From contig CALAMM010000107.1 in NCBI GenBank assembly GCA_937925775.1, forward strand, positions 1-9,206: a DNA stretch of 9,206 nucleotides, read 5' to 3'. The notes beneath the pieces were generated by a model. The model made no database searches and was not told the DNA's origin. It saw only the letters and a program-made list of their open reading frames with translations. The stretch's first letter is position 1. Each line of letters opens with the position of its first letter. Made by a program: the position numbers and the translations under genes. The DNA comes from an uncultured Fimbriimonadales bacterium (GTDB taxonomy: Bacteria > Armatimonadota > Fimbriimonadia > Fimbriimonadales > GBS-DC). This document shows, piece after piece, positions 1-5,555 of the stretch.

Positions 1-113
1 TGACTTTCCACCGCGTGCGCCATATGGACGAGGTGCTGCCACTGGCGCTGGCACACGGCGAGCGGCTGGAAGACCGCCTCAAAGACGCCGAACGGACGGA
101 GGCAGTGGTATAG
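1..113 (+). CDS. lon: Lon protease (endopeptidase La), C-terminal end only
   Basis: This is the last 36 codons of a gene that enters from the left; the reading frame begins at base 3 and ends with TAG at 111-113. The peptide contains FHRVRHMDEVLPLALAHG. It resembles the extreme C-terminus of bacterial Lon proteases, where the proteolytic domain ends in a histidine/valine strand followed by an (M/I)(D/E)EVL.LAL helix. Lon is an ATP-dependent cytoplasmic serine protease that removes damaged and short-lived regulatory proteins. The catalytic Ser-Lys dyad and the AAA+ domain would lie outside the window, so the call rests on the tail motif alone. The tail after the helix (about 18 residues, charged) is variable in the family. 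A strong inverted repeat follows 22 bp after the stop and probably ends the transcript. Confidence 0.72.
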   Translation, partial: TFHRVRHMDEVLPLALAHGERLEDRLKDAERTEAVV

Positions 114-135
114 CGACAAGCCTGCTCCGCCCCCC

Positions 136-168
136 AGTCTGCAGGCAGAAGGCTATAGCCTGCAGACT
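136..168 (+). terminator. Perfect 11-bp inverted repeat after lon, possible terminator
   Basis: The arms AGTCTGCAGGC (136-146) and GCCTGCAGACT (158-168) are exact reverse complements around an 11-nt loop (AGAAGGCTATA). The repeat begins 22 bp after the probable lon stop, where a terminator is expected. No T-run follows the right arm (CTGCGTTCGCC), so it is not a classic intrinsic terminator. It could be an mRNA 3'-end stabiliser or a protein-binding palindrome. The overlapping palindrome GGCTATAGCC (151-160) would compete with the long hairpin. Confidence 0.5.
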
Positions 169-284
169 CTGCGTTCGCCTCACGCGCCCAGGATGAAGCG
201 CGGCGGTGGGGCTACTGGTGCTTGCGCCGCTGTCTGGCTTGATGGCATTGCTCTTCTGGCTCGATTCGCCGGGTGGGGCGTTCT

Positions 285-1178
285 TTATCCTTGTCCGCTG
301 AGCCGACGCAGCACCTGAATCAACGCTTGCGTACCCAGTCGTGCTTCGCCTGTGCGCTCCAGATGACGGTAAAGTTGGTGGACGAGTGCGCTACCCAGAA
401 GGGGCGTTGCTGTGGCACGCGCTTCGTCGAGCAGGATTTGCAGGTCTTTCTGGAGTAGCCTTACCATAAAGCCGGGCTGGAGGTCGCCCTGCGCGATGCG
501 CTTGCCGAGATGCTCCATCGCCCATGAGCTGGCGGCGCCTGTGCAAAGCGTTTCCACGGTGAGGTTCAAGTCCAGCCCTGCTTGCTCGGCGAACAGGAGC
601 GCTTCCGAGACCGCCAGCATCCCCACAGCGACGGCAATCTGATTGGCGAGCTTCATCAGTTGCCCCTTGCCGCTCTCGCCGACATACACGATGGTTTTGC
701 CCATCGTTTGGAGGATAGGTAGGGCGCGTTCGTAGGCGTCGCGCTCGCCCCCGACCATAATCGTCAGCGTGCCCGACTCCGCCCCCCACTGCCCTCCCGT
801 GACGGGCGCATCGAGGAAGGCGACTTGGCGCGTCTGGGCGTACTCAGCCAGCTCGCGCGTCAGGCGCGGTGAGGTGGTTCCCATATCGATGGCGAGCGTG
901 CCGGGGCGCATCGCGGGGAGCGCAGCGTTCTCGCCTGTGAGCCAAACGCTACGCACAGTTTCGTCATCCGGTAAGCAGGTGATGACGACTTCGCACTGCG
1001 CTGCGAGTTCGGCAGGCGACTGCGCTTCACGGGCGCCCAGTGCCACCAGCGCATCAATCGGCGGACGACTCCGACTATGCACCACCAGCGGGAACCCTGC
1101 TTGCAGGATGTGGCGCGCCATCGGACGCCCCATAATACCCAACCCGATAAAGCCGATAGGAGAACCCTTCGCTACCAA
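285..1178 (-). CDS. NAD(P)-dependent beta-hydroxyacid dehydrogenase (tartronate-semialdehyde reductase / 3-hydroxyisobutyrate dehydrogenase family)
   Basis: A 297-aa cytoplasmic oxidoreductase, the normal length for this family. The N-terminal Rossmann dinucleotide-binding site reads GFIGLGIMGRPMA (residues 9-21). The substrate loop is DAPVTGG (123-129). The catalytic lysine motif GKGQLMKLANQ puts the essential Lys at 176. The NQI after that lysine and the stretch VSEALLFAEQAGLD (190-203) resemble GarR/GlxR (2-hydroxy-3-oxopropionate reductase) more than true 3-hydroxyisobutyrate dehydrogenases, but the exact substrate cannot be fixed from sequence. Start choice: the frame opens at a TTG at 1193-1191, but GGAGGGG lies six bases before a second TTG at 1178-1176, which gives normal ribosome spacing, so I prefer that start. 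It lies 34 bp downstream of hisG on the same strand and is probably co-transcribed with it, although no histidine role is known for this family. Confidence 0.88.
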   Translation of the reverse strand: MVAKGSPIGFIGLGIMGRPMARHILQAGFPLVVHSRSRPPIDALVALGAREAQSPAELAAQCEVVITCLPDDETVRSVWLTGENAALPAMRPGTLAIDMGTTSPRLTRELAEYAQTRQVAFLDAPVTGGQWGAESGTLTIMVGGERDAYERALPILQTMGKTIVYVGESGKGQLMKLANQIAVAVGMLAVSEALLFAEQAGLDLNLTVETLCTGAASSWAMEHLGKRIAQGDLQPGFMVRLLQKDLQILLDEARATATPLLGSALVHQLYRHLERTGEARLGTQALIQVLRRLSGQG

Positions 1179-1212
1179 CAGATACCCCTCCAAAAGCTGT
1201 ATGAGACGATGC

Positions 1213-2097
1213 CTAAGGAATCACTTTATTTAGTGGATACTCCACCAGCCCTTCTGCACCCGCCTTGCGCAACTTGGGAATAATCTCGCGCACCTGCCCC
1301 TCGTCCAGAATCGTCTCGATGGCGTACCAGCCCTTGTCGCTCAGCGGCGACAAGGTGGGCTTGCGCAGGGCAGGCAGCTGGGCAAGCACCGCGTCCAGAT
1401 TCGCCTCATGCACATTCATTTTCAGGCCGACAAGTCGCCCTGCGTTCAGCGCGCCCTGCAGCATCAGCGCGAGGCTCTCGATCTTGTCGCGCTTGAACGG
1501 GTCGTGCCATGCCGCAGGGCTGGCAATCAGGCGCGTGGTGGAATGGAGGATGACCTCTAAAATGCGTAAGTTGTGCGCCTTGAGCGAGCTGCCCGTCTCG
1601 GTGTTGACCACAATCGCATCCACGAGGTGCGGCACCTTCACCTCGCACGCGCCCCACGAGAACTCCACTTGCGCCTCGATTCCGCGCTGCTGCAGGTATC
1701 GCTGCGTCAGGCGCACATACTCTGTGGCGATGCGCTTGCCCTGCAGGTCTGCCACGCTTTGGATAGGCGAATCGTGATGCACGGCGATGACGACACGGAT
1801 GGGATTGCGCGTGTTCTTGGAGTATTGCAGCTCCAGCACCTCGTGCACCTGGGCGCCGCAGTCTTGGATCCAGTCGTATCCTGTAATCCCCGCGTCCAGC
1901 ACGCCGTCCTGCACATAGAGCGGGATTTCTTGAGGGCGTAGCAGAACGGCCTCCAGTTCCGCGTCGTCGGAGATGGGTTCGTAAGAGCGTCCCGACGGGA
2001 TTTTGAAGTCCCATCCTGCTTTGCGAAACAGGTTGAAAGTCGCTTCCTGCAAGCTGCCTTTGGGTAAGCCGAGTCGGAGTTTGCGCGTGTCGCTCAT
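1213..2097 (-). CDS. hisG: ATP phosphoribosyltransferase, long form (first step of histidine synthesis)
   Basis: HisG joins ATP and PRPP to make N1-(5-phosphoribosyl)-ATP, the committed and histidine-inhibited step of histidine synthesis. The 294-aa product begins MSDTRKLRLGLPKGSL, the usual opening strand and loop of the family. The PRPP-binding segment DAIVVNTETGSSLK is at 160-173. Residues from about 217 on (GALNAGRLVGLKMNV to the EYPLNKVIP end) form the C-terminal regulatory domain found only in long-form HisG, which works as a hexamer without HisZ. I chose the ATG at 2097 because homologous sequence starts there and a -10 box lies nine bases upstream. The frame extends further to 2199, but those 34 residues look non-native. 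No Shine-Dalgarno site is visible. No other his gene is in the window, so hisG is separated from any his operon here. Confidence 0.96.
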   Translation of the reverse strand: MSDTRKLRLGLPKGSLQEATFNLFRKAGWDFKIPSGRSYEPISDDAELEAVLLRPQEIPLYVQDGVLDAGITGYDWIQDCGAQVHEVLELQYSKNTRNPIRVVIAVHHDSPIQSVADLQGKRIATEYVRLTQRYLQQRGIEAQVEFSWGACEVKVPHLVDAIVVNTETGSSLKAHNLRILEVILHSTTRLIASPAAWHDPFKRDKIESLALMLQGALNAGRLVGLKMNVHEANLDAVLAQLPALRKPTLSPLSDKGWYAIETILDEGQVREIIPKLRKAGAEGLVEYPLNKVIP

Positions 2098-2106
2098 GGC
2101 GGATAG

Positions 2107-2134
2107 AGTATACCCTTGCTGGCGTGCGTCGCAA
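2107..2134 (-). promoter_or_regulatory. Sigma70-like promoter of hisG, probably leaderless
   Basis: Read on the minus strand: -35 TTGCGA (2134-2129; 4 of 6 matches to TTGACA), a 16-bp spacer, and -10 TATACT (2112-2107; 5 of 6 matches to TATAAT). Only nine bases separate the -10 box from the hisG ATG, so the transcript would start at or within a few bases of the start codon. The absence of a ribosome site fits a leaderless mRNA. Confidence 0.6.
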
Positions 2135-2160
2135 CGCCTGCAGTTTTTCCCTGCGTTGCC

Positions 2161-2166
2161 CATAAT
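2161..2166 (+). promoter_or_regulatory. Candidate -10 box for the gene at 2176
   Basis: CATAAT (5 of 6 matches to TATAAT) lies nine bases before the ATG at 2176, the same spacing as the hisG -10 box. No convincing -35 hexamer is found 16-18 bp upstream. It sits in the short divergent gap with the hisG promoter, so the two transcription units would start less than 100 bp apart in opposite directions. Confidence 0.35.
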
Positions 2167-2175
2167 TAGGGAGCG

Positions 2176-2778
2176 ATGCCGATGCGCGTGGACGACCAAG
2201 CGAGCGGTTTGCGCGTGCGCCTCTCAGCGCACAGGGCGGTCAGTGTCCCCGCAACGCCTGTGGTGTGCGCCGATTTTCTGCTTTTCAAGGGCGTGCGGGT
2301 GGAGCTACCTCCTGCAACGCTGGTGTGGCACTGGCGTCCGAGCAGGGCTCCAGCCTCAGGCTGGGATTTGCAGGCGCGTCTGCATGTAACGGGCGCGCTG
2401 GCGCGGTTCCCCCTTGAGGAGCTCCAGCGCTGGCGCATGTTATTTCCCGAATGGCGACTGGTGGGCAGGCGGCTGGAAATCTTGCAACTGGCGGATGTCG
2501 CCTATCTATGGCTCAAAACGGGCGCGGAACTCACCCCGCGTCTGGAAACCCTGCTCAAATGGCTCTGTAGAAACCGACCCGACATGCCAATAATTTTGGC
2601 AGGTATCGGGAGCGGAGCTGCGACGCGGATTCAAAATTGGCTCGAACACAGGTATCCTTTACGGAGCCTGACACCCGCGCAGGCGCGGAGCCGAGATGCC
2701 CTTTCCAAGCAGGGTTTCTACCGCCTCCTTCGCTGGGCGGCGCACTCGGCGACAGCGGCTGCGCGTTTGAACTCTTAG
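2176..2778 (+). CDS. Hypothetical protein, coupled upstream of glgA
   Basis: I do not recognise this 200-aa protein. It is rich in Arg, Trp, Leu and Ala, with no signal peptide or clear membrane helix. The first half looks like beta strands (for example LRVRLSAHRAVSVPATPVV, then a GWDLQARLHVTG stretch). The second half looks helical, with PIILAGIGSGAATRIQNWLE near 139-158 and a basic tail around 165-190. Two starts compete. The ATG at 2176 lies nine bases after a -10-like CATAAT, as expected for a leaderless mRNA. The ATG at 2182 lies eight bases after AGGGAG (2168-2173), a normal ribosome spacing, and would give 198 aa. The stop codon TAG (2776-2778) lies inside or against the glgA ribosome site, so it is translationally coupled to glgA. 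That suggests, but does not prove, a polysaccharide-related role. It has no overlapping competitor of better quality, and its context supports a real gene. Confidence 0.7.
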   Translation: MPMRVDDQASGLRVRLSAHRAVSVPATPVVCADFLLFKGVRVELPPATLVWHWRPSRAPASGWDLQARLHVTGALARFPLEELQRWRMLFPEWRLVGRRLEILQLADVAYLWLKTGAELTPRLETLLKWLCRNRPDMPIILAGIGSGAATRIQNWLEHRYPLRSLTPAQARSRDALSKQGFYRLLRWAAHSATAAARLNS

Positions 2779-2784
2779 GGAGGT
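2777..2784 (+). promoter_or_regulatory. Ribosome binding site of glgA overlapping the upstream stop codon
   Basis: AGGGAGGT matches the 16S anti-Shine-Dalgarno sequence closely and sits five bases before the ATG at 2790. Its first two bases are the last two bases of the preceding TAG stop, so ribosomes ending the upstream gene stop on the glgA site. This fixes the glgA start at 2790 rather than at the upstream in-frame ATG at 2637. Confidence 0.8.
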
Positions 2785-2789
2785 ATAGT

Positions 2790-4277
2790 ATGCAACAGAA
2801 CTCATATCGTGTGCTATTGGTTTCGGCGGAGGTTGCGCCGTTAGCGAAGGTTGGCGGTTTGGCAGATGTGGCAGGCGCGTTGCCTAAAGCCCTACACGCG
2901 CTCGGACATGACGCGCGAATCCTCATGCCCGCCTACCCCATGGTAGAAACGGACGCCCGCTGGCAGATTGAACCGCTCGCTCACTTCACGCTCGCCATCC
3001 ATCCCAACTGGACGGAGAGCGTCGCCGTCAAACAGCTGCAGCTGCCGTCAGGCGTGCGCGTCTACCTGCTGCAGGTGGGCGACTGGTTCGCAGGGGCGAC
3101 CGAATCGTCGCGGATTTACGCGGTGGAGCCGCGCGCGTATGTTGCCTTTTGTCGCGCGGCGGTGGAGTGGCTCGCCCGCGCCGACTGGACGCCCCAAGTG
3201 GTTCACTGCAACGATTGGCATACTGCGCTTATCCCTGTGTACCTGCGCGCCTATCGCACGGAGCGTACCGACGCGATAGCGACCGTGTTCACGATTCACA
3301 ATCTGGCGTTCCAAGGCGTGTTCGAGAAGGAGTTTTTCACGCATCTGGGGCTGCCCGACTACTGGTTCGATATCGAAGGGCTGGAGTTTTTCGGCAAGGT
3401 GAACCTGATGAAAGGCGCGTTGCTTGCGAGCGACCGCGTCAATACGGTCAGCCCCACCTACGCAGCGGAGATTCAGACACCTGAATATGGCGAGCGGCTG
3501 GAGGGGTTGCTGCGCCGCCTCGCTGACGAACGCCGCCTGTCGGGCATTCTGAACGGCATCGACTACGATGAGTGGAACCCAGAGACCGACCCCTACATCC
3601 CTGCCCACTACTCCGCTGACAACTTAGAGGGTAAGGCAACCTGCAAAGCCGCGTTGCAACACGCCTGCGGCTGGCATCCCGACCCCAGCAAGGCAGTGAT
3701 TGGACTGGTCGCGCGCTTGACCGACCAGAAGGGGTTAGACCTCATCAAGTCGCTGGGCGCGAAACTGCTGCAGCTGCCCATCCAACTCGTGCTGTTGGGC
3801 ACGGGCGACCCTGCTTACGAACGCTACTTCCGCTCGCTACACAAGCGTCATCGCGCAAAAGTGCATGCGAGCATCGGCTTCGACAACGCTTGGGCGCACC
3901 GCATCTACGCGGGTGCCGACATGTTTCTAATGCCCTCGCGGTTCGAGCCGTGCGGGTTGGGGCAGATGATTAGCCTGCGATATGGAACAATCCCGATAGT
4001 GCGACAGACGGGCGGTTTAGCGGACAGTATCACGCCCTACGACGCGGAGCGCGGGATAGGAAACGGGTTCGTGTTCCGCGAATATAAGCCTGACGCGCTC
4101 TACGAAGCGGTGCGGCAAGCCGTGGAAGCGTTTGGCGACACGGCAGCTTGGCGCAAGCTGGTTCAGCGCGTGATGCGTCAAGACTGGTCGTGGTCGCGCT
4201 CCGCAGGCGCATATGCCGCGCTCTACGCCGAGGCCGTGGAAGCGCACGCGCGCTACGCGCCCGCTTACACCCCCTGA
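2790..4277 (+). CDS. glgA: Glycogen (starch) synthase, ADP-glucose type, GT5 family
   Basis: GlgA transfers glucose from ADP-glucose to the non-reducing end of a growing alpha-1,4-glucan in the cytoplasm. The 495-aa product is near the usual ~480. The N-terminal Rossmann half opens with VSAEVAPLAKVGGLADV, where Lys20 of K-V-G-G-L is the ADP-glucose-binding lysine; VHCNDWHTALIP (138-149) and TIHNLAFQG (168-176) follow. The C-terminal half has GLVARLTDQKGLDL (305-318; Arg309 and Lys314 contact phosphate in the family), the catalytic-loop signature SRFEPCGLGQ (383-392, Glu386), and RQTGGLADSI (405-414). All key residues are present, so it should be active. The start at 2790 is set by the AGGGAGGT site; the 51 residues upstream in frame are an overlap with the preceding gene. 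No glgB, glgC or glgP is in the window. Confidence 0.97.
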   Translation: MQQNSYRVLLVSAEVAPLAKVGGLADVAGALPKALHALGHDARILMPAYPMVETDARWQIEPLAHFTLAIHPNWTESVAVKQLQLPSGVRVYLLQVGDWFAGATESSRIYAVEPRAYVAFCRAAVEWLARADWTPQVVHCNDWHTALIPVYLRAYRTERTDAIATVFTIHNLAFQGVFEKEFFTHLGLPDYWFDIEGLEFFGKVNLMKGALLASDRVNTVSPTYAAEIQTPEYGERLEGLLRRLADERRLSGILNGIDYDEWNPETDPYIPAHYSADNLEGKATCKAALQHACGWHPDPSKAVIGLVARLTDQKGLDLIKSLGAKLLQLPIQLVLLGTGDPAYERYFRSLHKRHRAKVHASIGFDNAWAHRIYAGADMFLMPSRFEPCGLGQMISLRYGTIPIVRQTGGLADSITPYDAERGIGNGFVFREYKPDALYEAVRQAVEAFGDTAAWRKLVQRVMRQDWSWSRSAGAYAALYAEAVEAHARYAPAYTP

Positions 4278-4329
4278 AGGTCGCCCGTTCCAGGCGCGCC
4301 TTTCGCCCTGGAGGAACGCATGAGAACAC

Positions 4330-4608
4330 ATGAACTGGACTGTCGTGCCCCGCATTATGGGCGGGCTGGGCTGTATGCTCGTGCTGATCGTCGGCATCGC
4401 GTCGGGAATCGACCCGCTGCTGTGTACAATTCGCGGGCTGATTGGCGGCATGGTCGGCTGGATTGGCGGCGCACTCTGGGCGTATGTCATGAGCCAACTC
4501 CTGCCCCCCGACTCGATGCCCAACTCAGCCCCATTCCAAGCCAACCGCTCCCAGCACGCCGAGACGACCGAAGTTGAACCCCCGACGGAAACAGAAAAAG
4601 CCGCCTGA
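4330..4608 (+). CDS. Small membrane protein with glycine zipper, unknown function
   Basis: A 92-aa product I do not recognise. Residues about 9-26 (IMGGLGCMLVLIVGIASG) and 36-55 (GLIGGMVGWIGGALWAYVMS) are clear hydrophobic segments, giving a probable two-helix hairpin. The second helix carries Gly39-Gly43-Gly47, a GxxxGxxxG glycine zipper, plus Gly36-Gly40, a pattern for tight helix packing or self-assembly. The last ~35 residues are polar, Pro- and Glu-rich and probably disordered. Start: this ATG is the only one in frame after a stop at 4321-4323, but the GGAGG site (4310-4314) is 15 bases away, which is long; an out-of-frame ATG at 4320 has better spacing. The hydrophobic pattern makes frame 4330 the convincing one. 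The stop is 27 bp before the sigma-factor start, so the two are probably one operon. It might be a membrane partner of that sigma factor; this is inference only. Confidence 0.62.
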   Translation: MNWTVVPRIMGGLGCMLVLIVGIASGIDPLLCTIRGLIGGMVGWIGGALWAYVMSQLLPPDSMPNSAPFQANRSQHAETTEVEPPTETEKAA

Positions 4609-4620
4609 ACTTTGCTATCG

Positions 4621-4628
4621 AGGGAGGT
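4621..4628 (+). promoter_or_regulatory. Ribosome binding site fixing the sigma-factor start
   Basis: AGGGAGGT lies seven bases before the ATG at 4636. The reading frame is open from a TTG at 4612, but that codon lies upstream of this site, so the ATG at 4636 (with a second ATG directly after it) is the supported start. The same octamer precedes glgA. Confidence 0.8.
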
Positions 4629-4635
4629 ACGCGCT

Positions 4636-5421
4636 ATGATGGATGCACTGCAGACGCAAGAGGCGTGGAAACGGTTCAAAGTCTACGGCGATCCCAACGC
4701 CCGCGAGCAACTAATTCGGCAGTACGCGCACTTGGTGAAACTGACCGTCGGACGCATCGTGCCCTACCCGCCGAACGGGATGGAATGGGAAGATTTATAC
4801 AGCTACGGCGTCATGGGGCTGATTCGCGCCGTAGACCTGTACGACCCCACGCGCAATGTGAAGTTTGAGACCTACGCGATTGCGCTCATTCGGGGCGCCG
4901 TGCTGGAGGCGTTGCGCTCCGAAGACTGGGTGCCTCGCTCCGCCCGTGATAAGCTGCGCCAGCTGGAGCGTGTCTGGGTGCGCCTGGAAGCGAGTCTCGG
5001 ACGCCCACCAACCGACGAGGAAGCCGCCACTGCACTGGAGATTTCCGTAGAGGAATATCGCCAACTCCTCATCGACTACGCCCGAACGAACACCCTCTCC
5101 CTCGAAGCCTGCCTCATCAACGGGGACGAGGAGGAAGGCAGCTCTCTGCTGGAGACACTCGCAGACGCGGAAGATCCCTACGCTGAGTTGTTGGAGCGCG
5201 AGCAGACGCGCGCGCTTGCGAACGCTATCGAAAACCTCAACGAGCGCGAACGCCAAGTCATTCAACTCTACTACTACGAAGGATTGACCTTCAAAGAGAT
5301 TGGGCAGGTGATGAGCATCTCCGAATCGCGCGTGTATCAGATCCACACCCGCGCGCTGGCACGCCTGCGCGAGCAGCTCTGCGGCTCCGCAGCCGACCCG
5401 GAAACACTGGAGGCAGGCTGA
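4636..5421 (+). CDS. RNA polymerase sigma factor, FliA/SigD/WhiG (sigma-28) family
   Basis: A 261-aa sigma factor of group 3, close to B. subtilis SigD (254 aa). Region 2 covers about residues 9-101, with EDLYSYGVMGLIRAVDLYDP (52-71) for core binding and FETYAIALIRGAVLEALRSEDWVPRS for -10 recognition. Region 3 spans about 104-150 (PPTDEEAATALEIS). Region 4 is about 193-248, with NLNERERQVIQLYYYEGLTF and the helix-turn-helix FKEIGQVMSISESRVYQIHTRAL that binds the -35. In this family the factor turns on motility and chemotaxis genes (FliA/SigD) or sporulation genes (WhiG); the choice cannot be made here because no flagellar, chemotaxis or FlgM-like anti-sigma gene is in the window. Its immediate upstream neighbour is a small membrane protein. 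Only ~130 bp separate it from fabD, which has its own promoter. Confidence 0.93.
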   Translation: MMDALQTQEAWKRFKVYGDPNAREQLIRQYAHLVKLTVGRIVPYPPNGMEWEDLYSYGVMGLIRAVDLYDPTRNVKFETYAIALIRGAVLEALRSEDWVPRSARDKLRQLERVWVRLEASLGRPPTDEEAATALEISVEEYRQLLIDYARTNTLSLEACLINGDEEEGSSLLETLADAEDPYAELLEREQTRALANAIENLNERERQVIQLYYYEGLTFKEIGQVMSISESRVYQIHTRALARLREQLCGSAADPETLEAG

Positions 5422-5434
5422 GGGTTCTTTTTAT

Positions 5435-5466
5435 CGGGAAAAGCGTCGCGTCGGCGTGTTTCCCCG
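5435..5466 (+). terminator. Hairpin after the sigma-factor gene, weak terminator candidate
   Basis: CGGGAAA (5435-5441) can pair with TTTCCCCG (5459-5466) with one bulged C, enclosing a GC-rich loop that can itself fold CGC/GCG. A T-run (5427-5432) lies before, not after, the hairpin, so it is not a textbook intrinsic terminator. Its position between two transcription units is the main argument. Confidence 0.25.
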
Positions 5467-5539
5467 TACCCCAAGCCACGCCTCCCGCAAGGCAGGAGAC
5501 CGTGCGACGGCACGCACCTCATCGCCCGCTTGCGTGAGG

Positions 5540-5545
5540 TATACT
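5540..5545 (+). promoter_or_regulatory. -10 box for the fab cluster, probably leaderless fabD mRNA
   Basis: TATACT (5 of 6 matches to TATAAT) sits ten bases before the fabD ATG, inside the decamer GGTATACTCT, which is repeated exactly at the hisG promoter on the other strand. No good -35 hexamer is seen at 16-18 bp. fabD also lacks a Shine-Dalgarno site, which fits a transcript starting at or just before the ATG. A 6-bp inverted repeat (ACCTCA 5516-5521, TGAGGT 5535-5540) touches the box. Confidence 0.5.
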
Positions 5546-5555
5546 CTCCCCCGTT

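Noticed and set aside
1265..1777. 170-aa plus-strand frame inside hisG
   Set aside because: Antisense shadow of the strongly supported hisG.
2098..2199. N-terminal extension of hisG to an upstream start at 2199
   Set aside because: The extra 34 residues precede the conserved HisG N-terminus, would cover the promoter, and overlap the divergent gene.
2637..2789. N-terminal extension of glgA to the ATG at 2637
   Set aside because: It lies inside the upstream gene in another frame, whereas AGGGAGGT marks the ATG at 2790, where GlgA homology begins.
3048..3608. 186-aa minus-strand frame inside glgA
   Set aside because: Shadow of the high-GC glgA codons; glgA has all its catalytic motifs.
4320..4577. 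85-aa plus-strand frame starting at 4320
   Set aside because: Very Arg-rich with no recognisable pattern, and it overlaps the more convincing membrane protein; only its ribosome spacing favours it.
4017..4679. 220-aa minus-strand frame opposite the glgA end and the membrane protein
   Set aside because: Antisense shadow spanning two genes, low-complexity Ser/Arg composition, and no ribosome site noted.
5377..5390. CTGCGG/CCGCAG hairpin in the sigma-factor end as a terminator
   Set aside because: It lies within the coding sequence about 35 bases before the T-run, too far to act with it.
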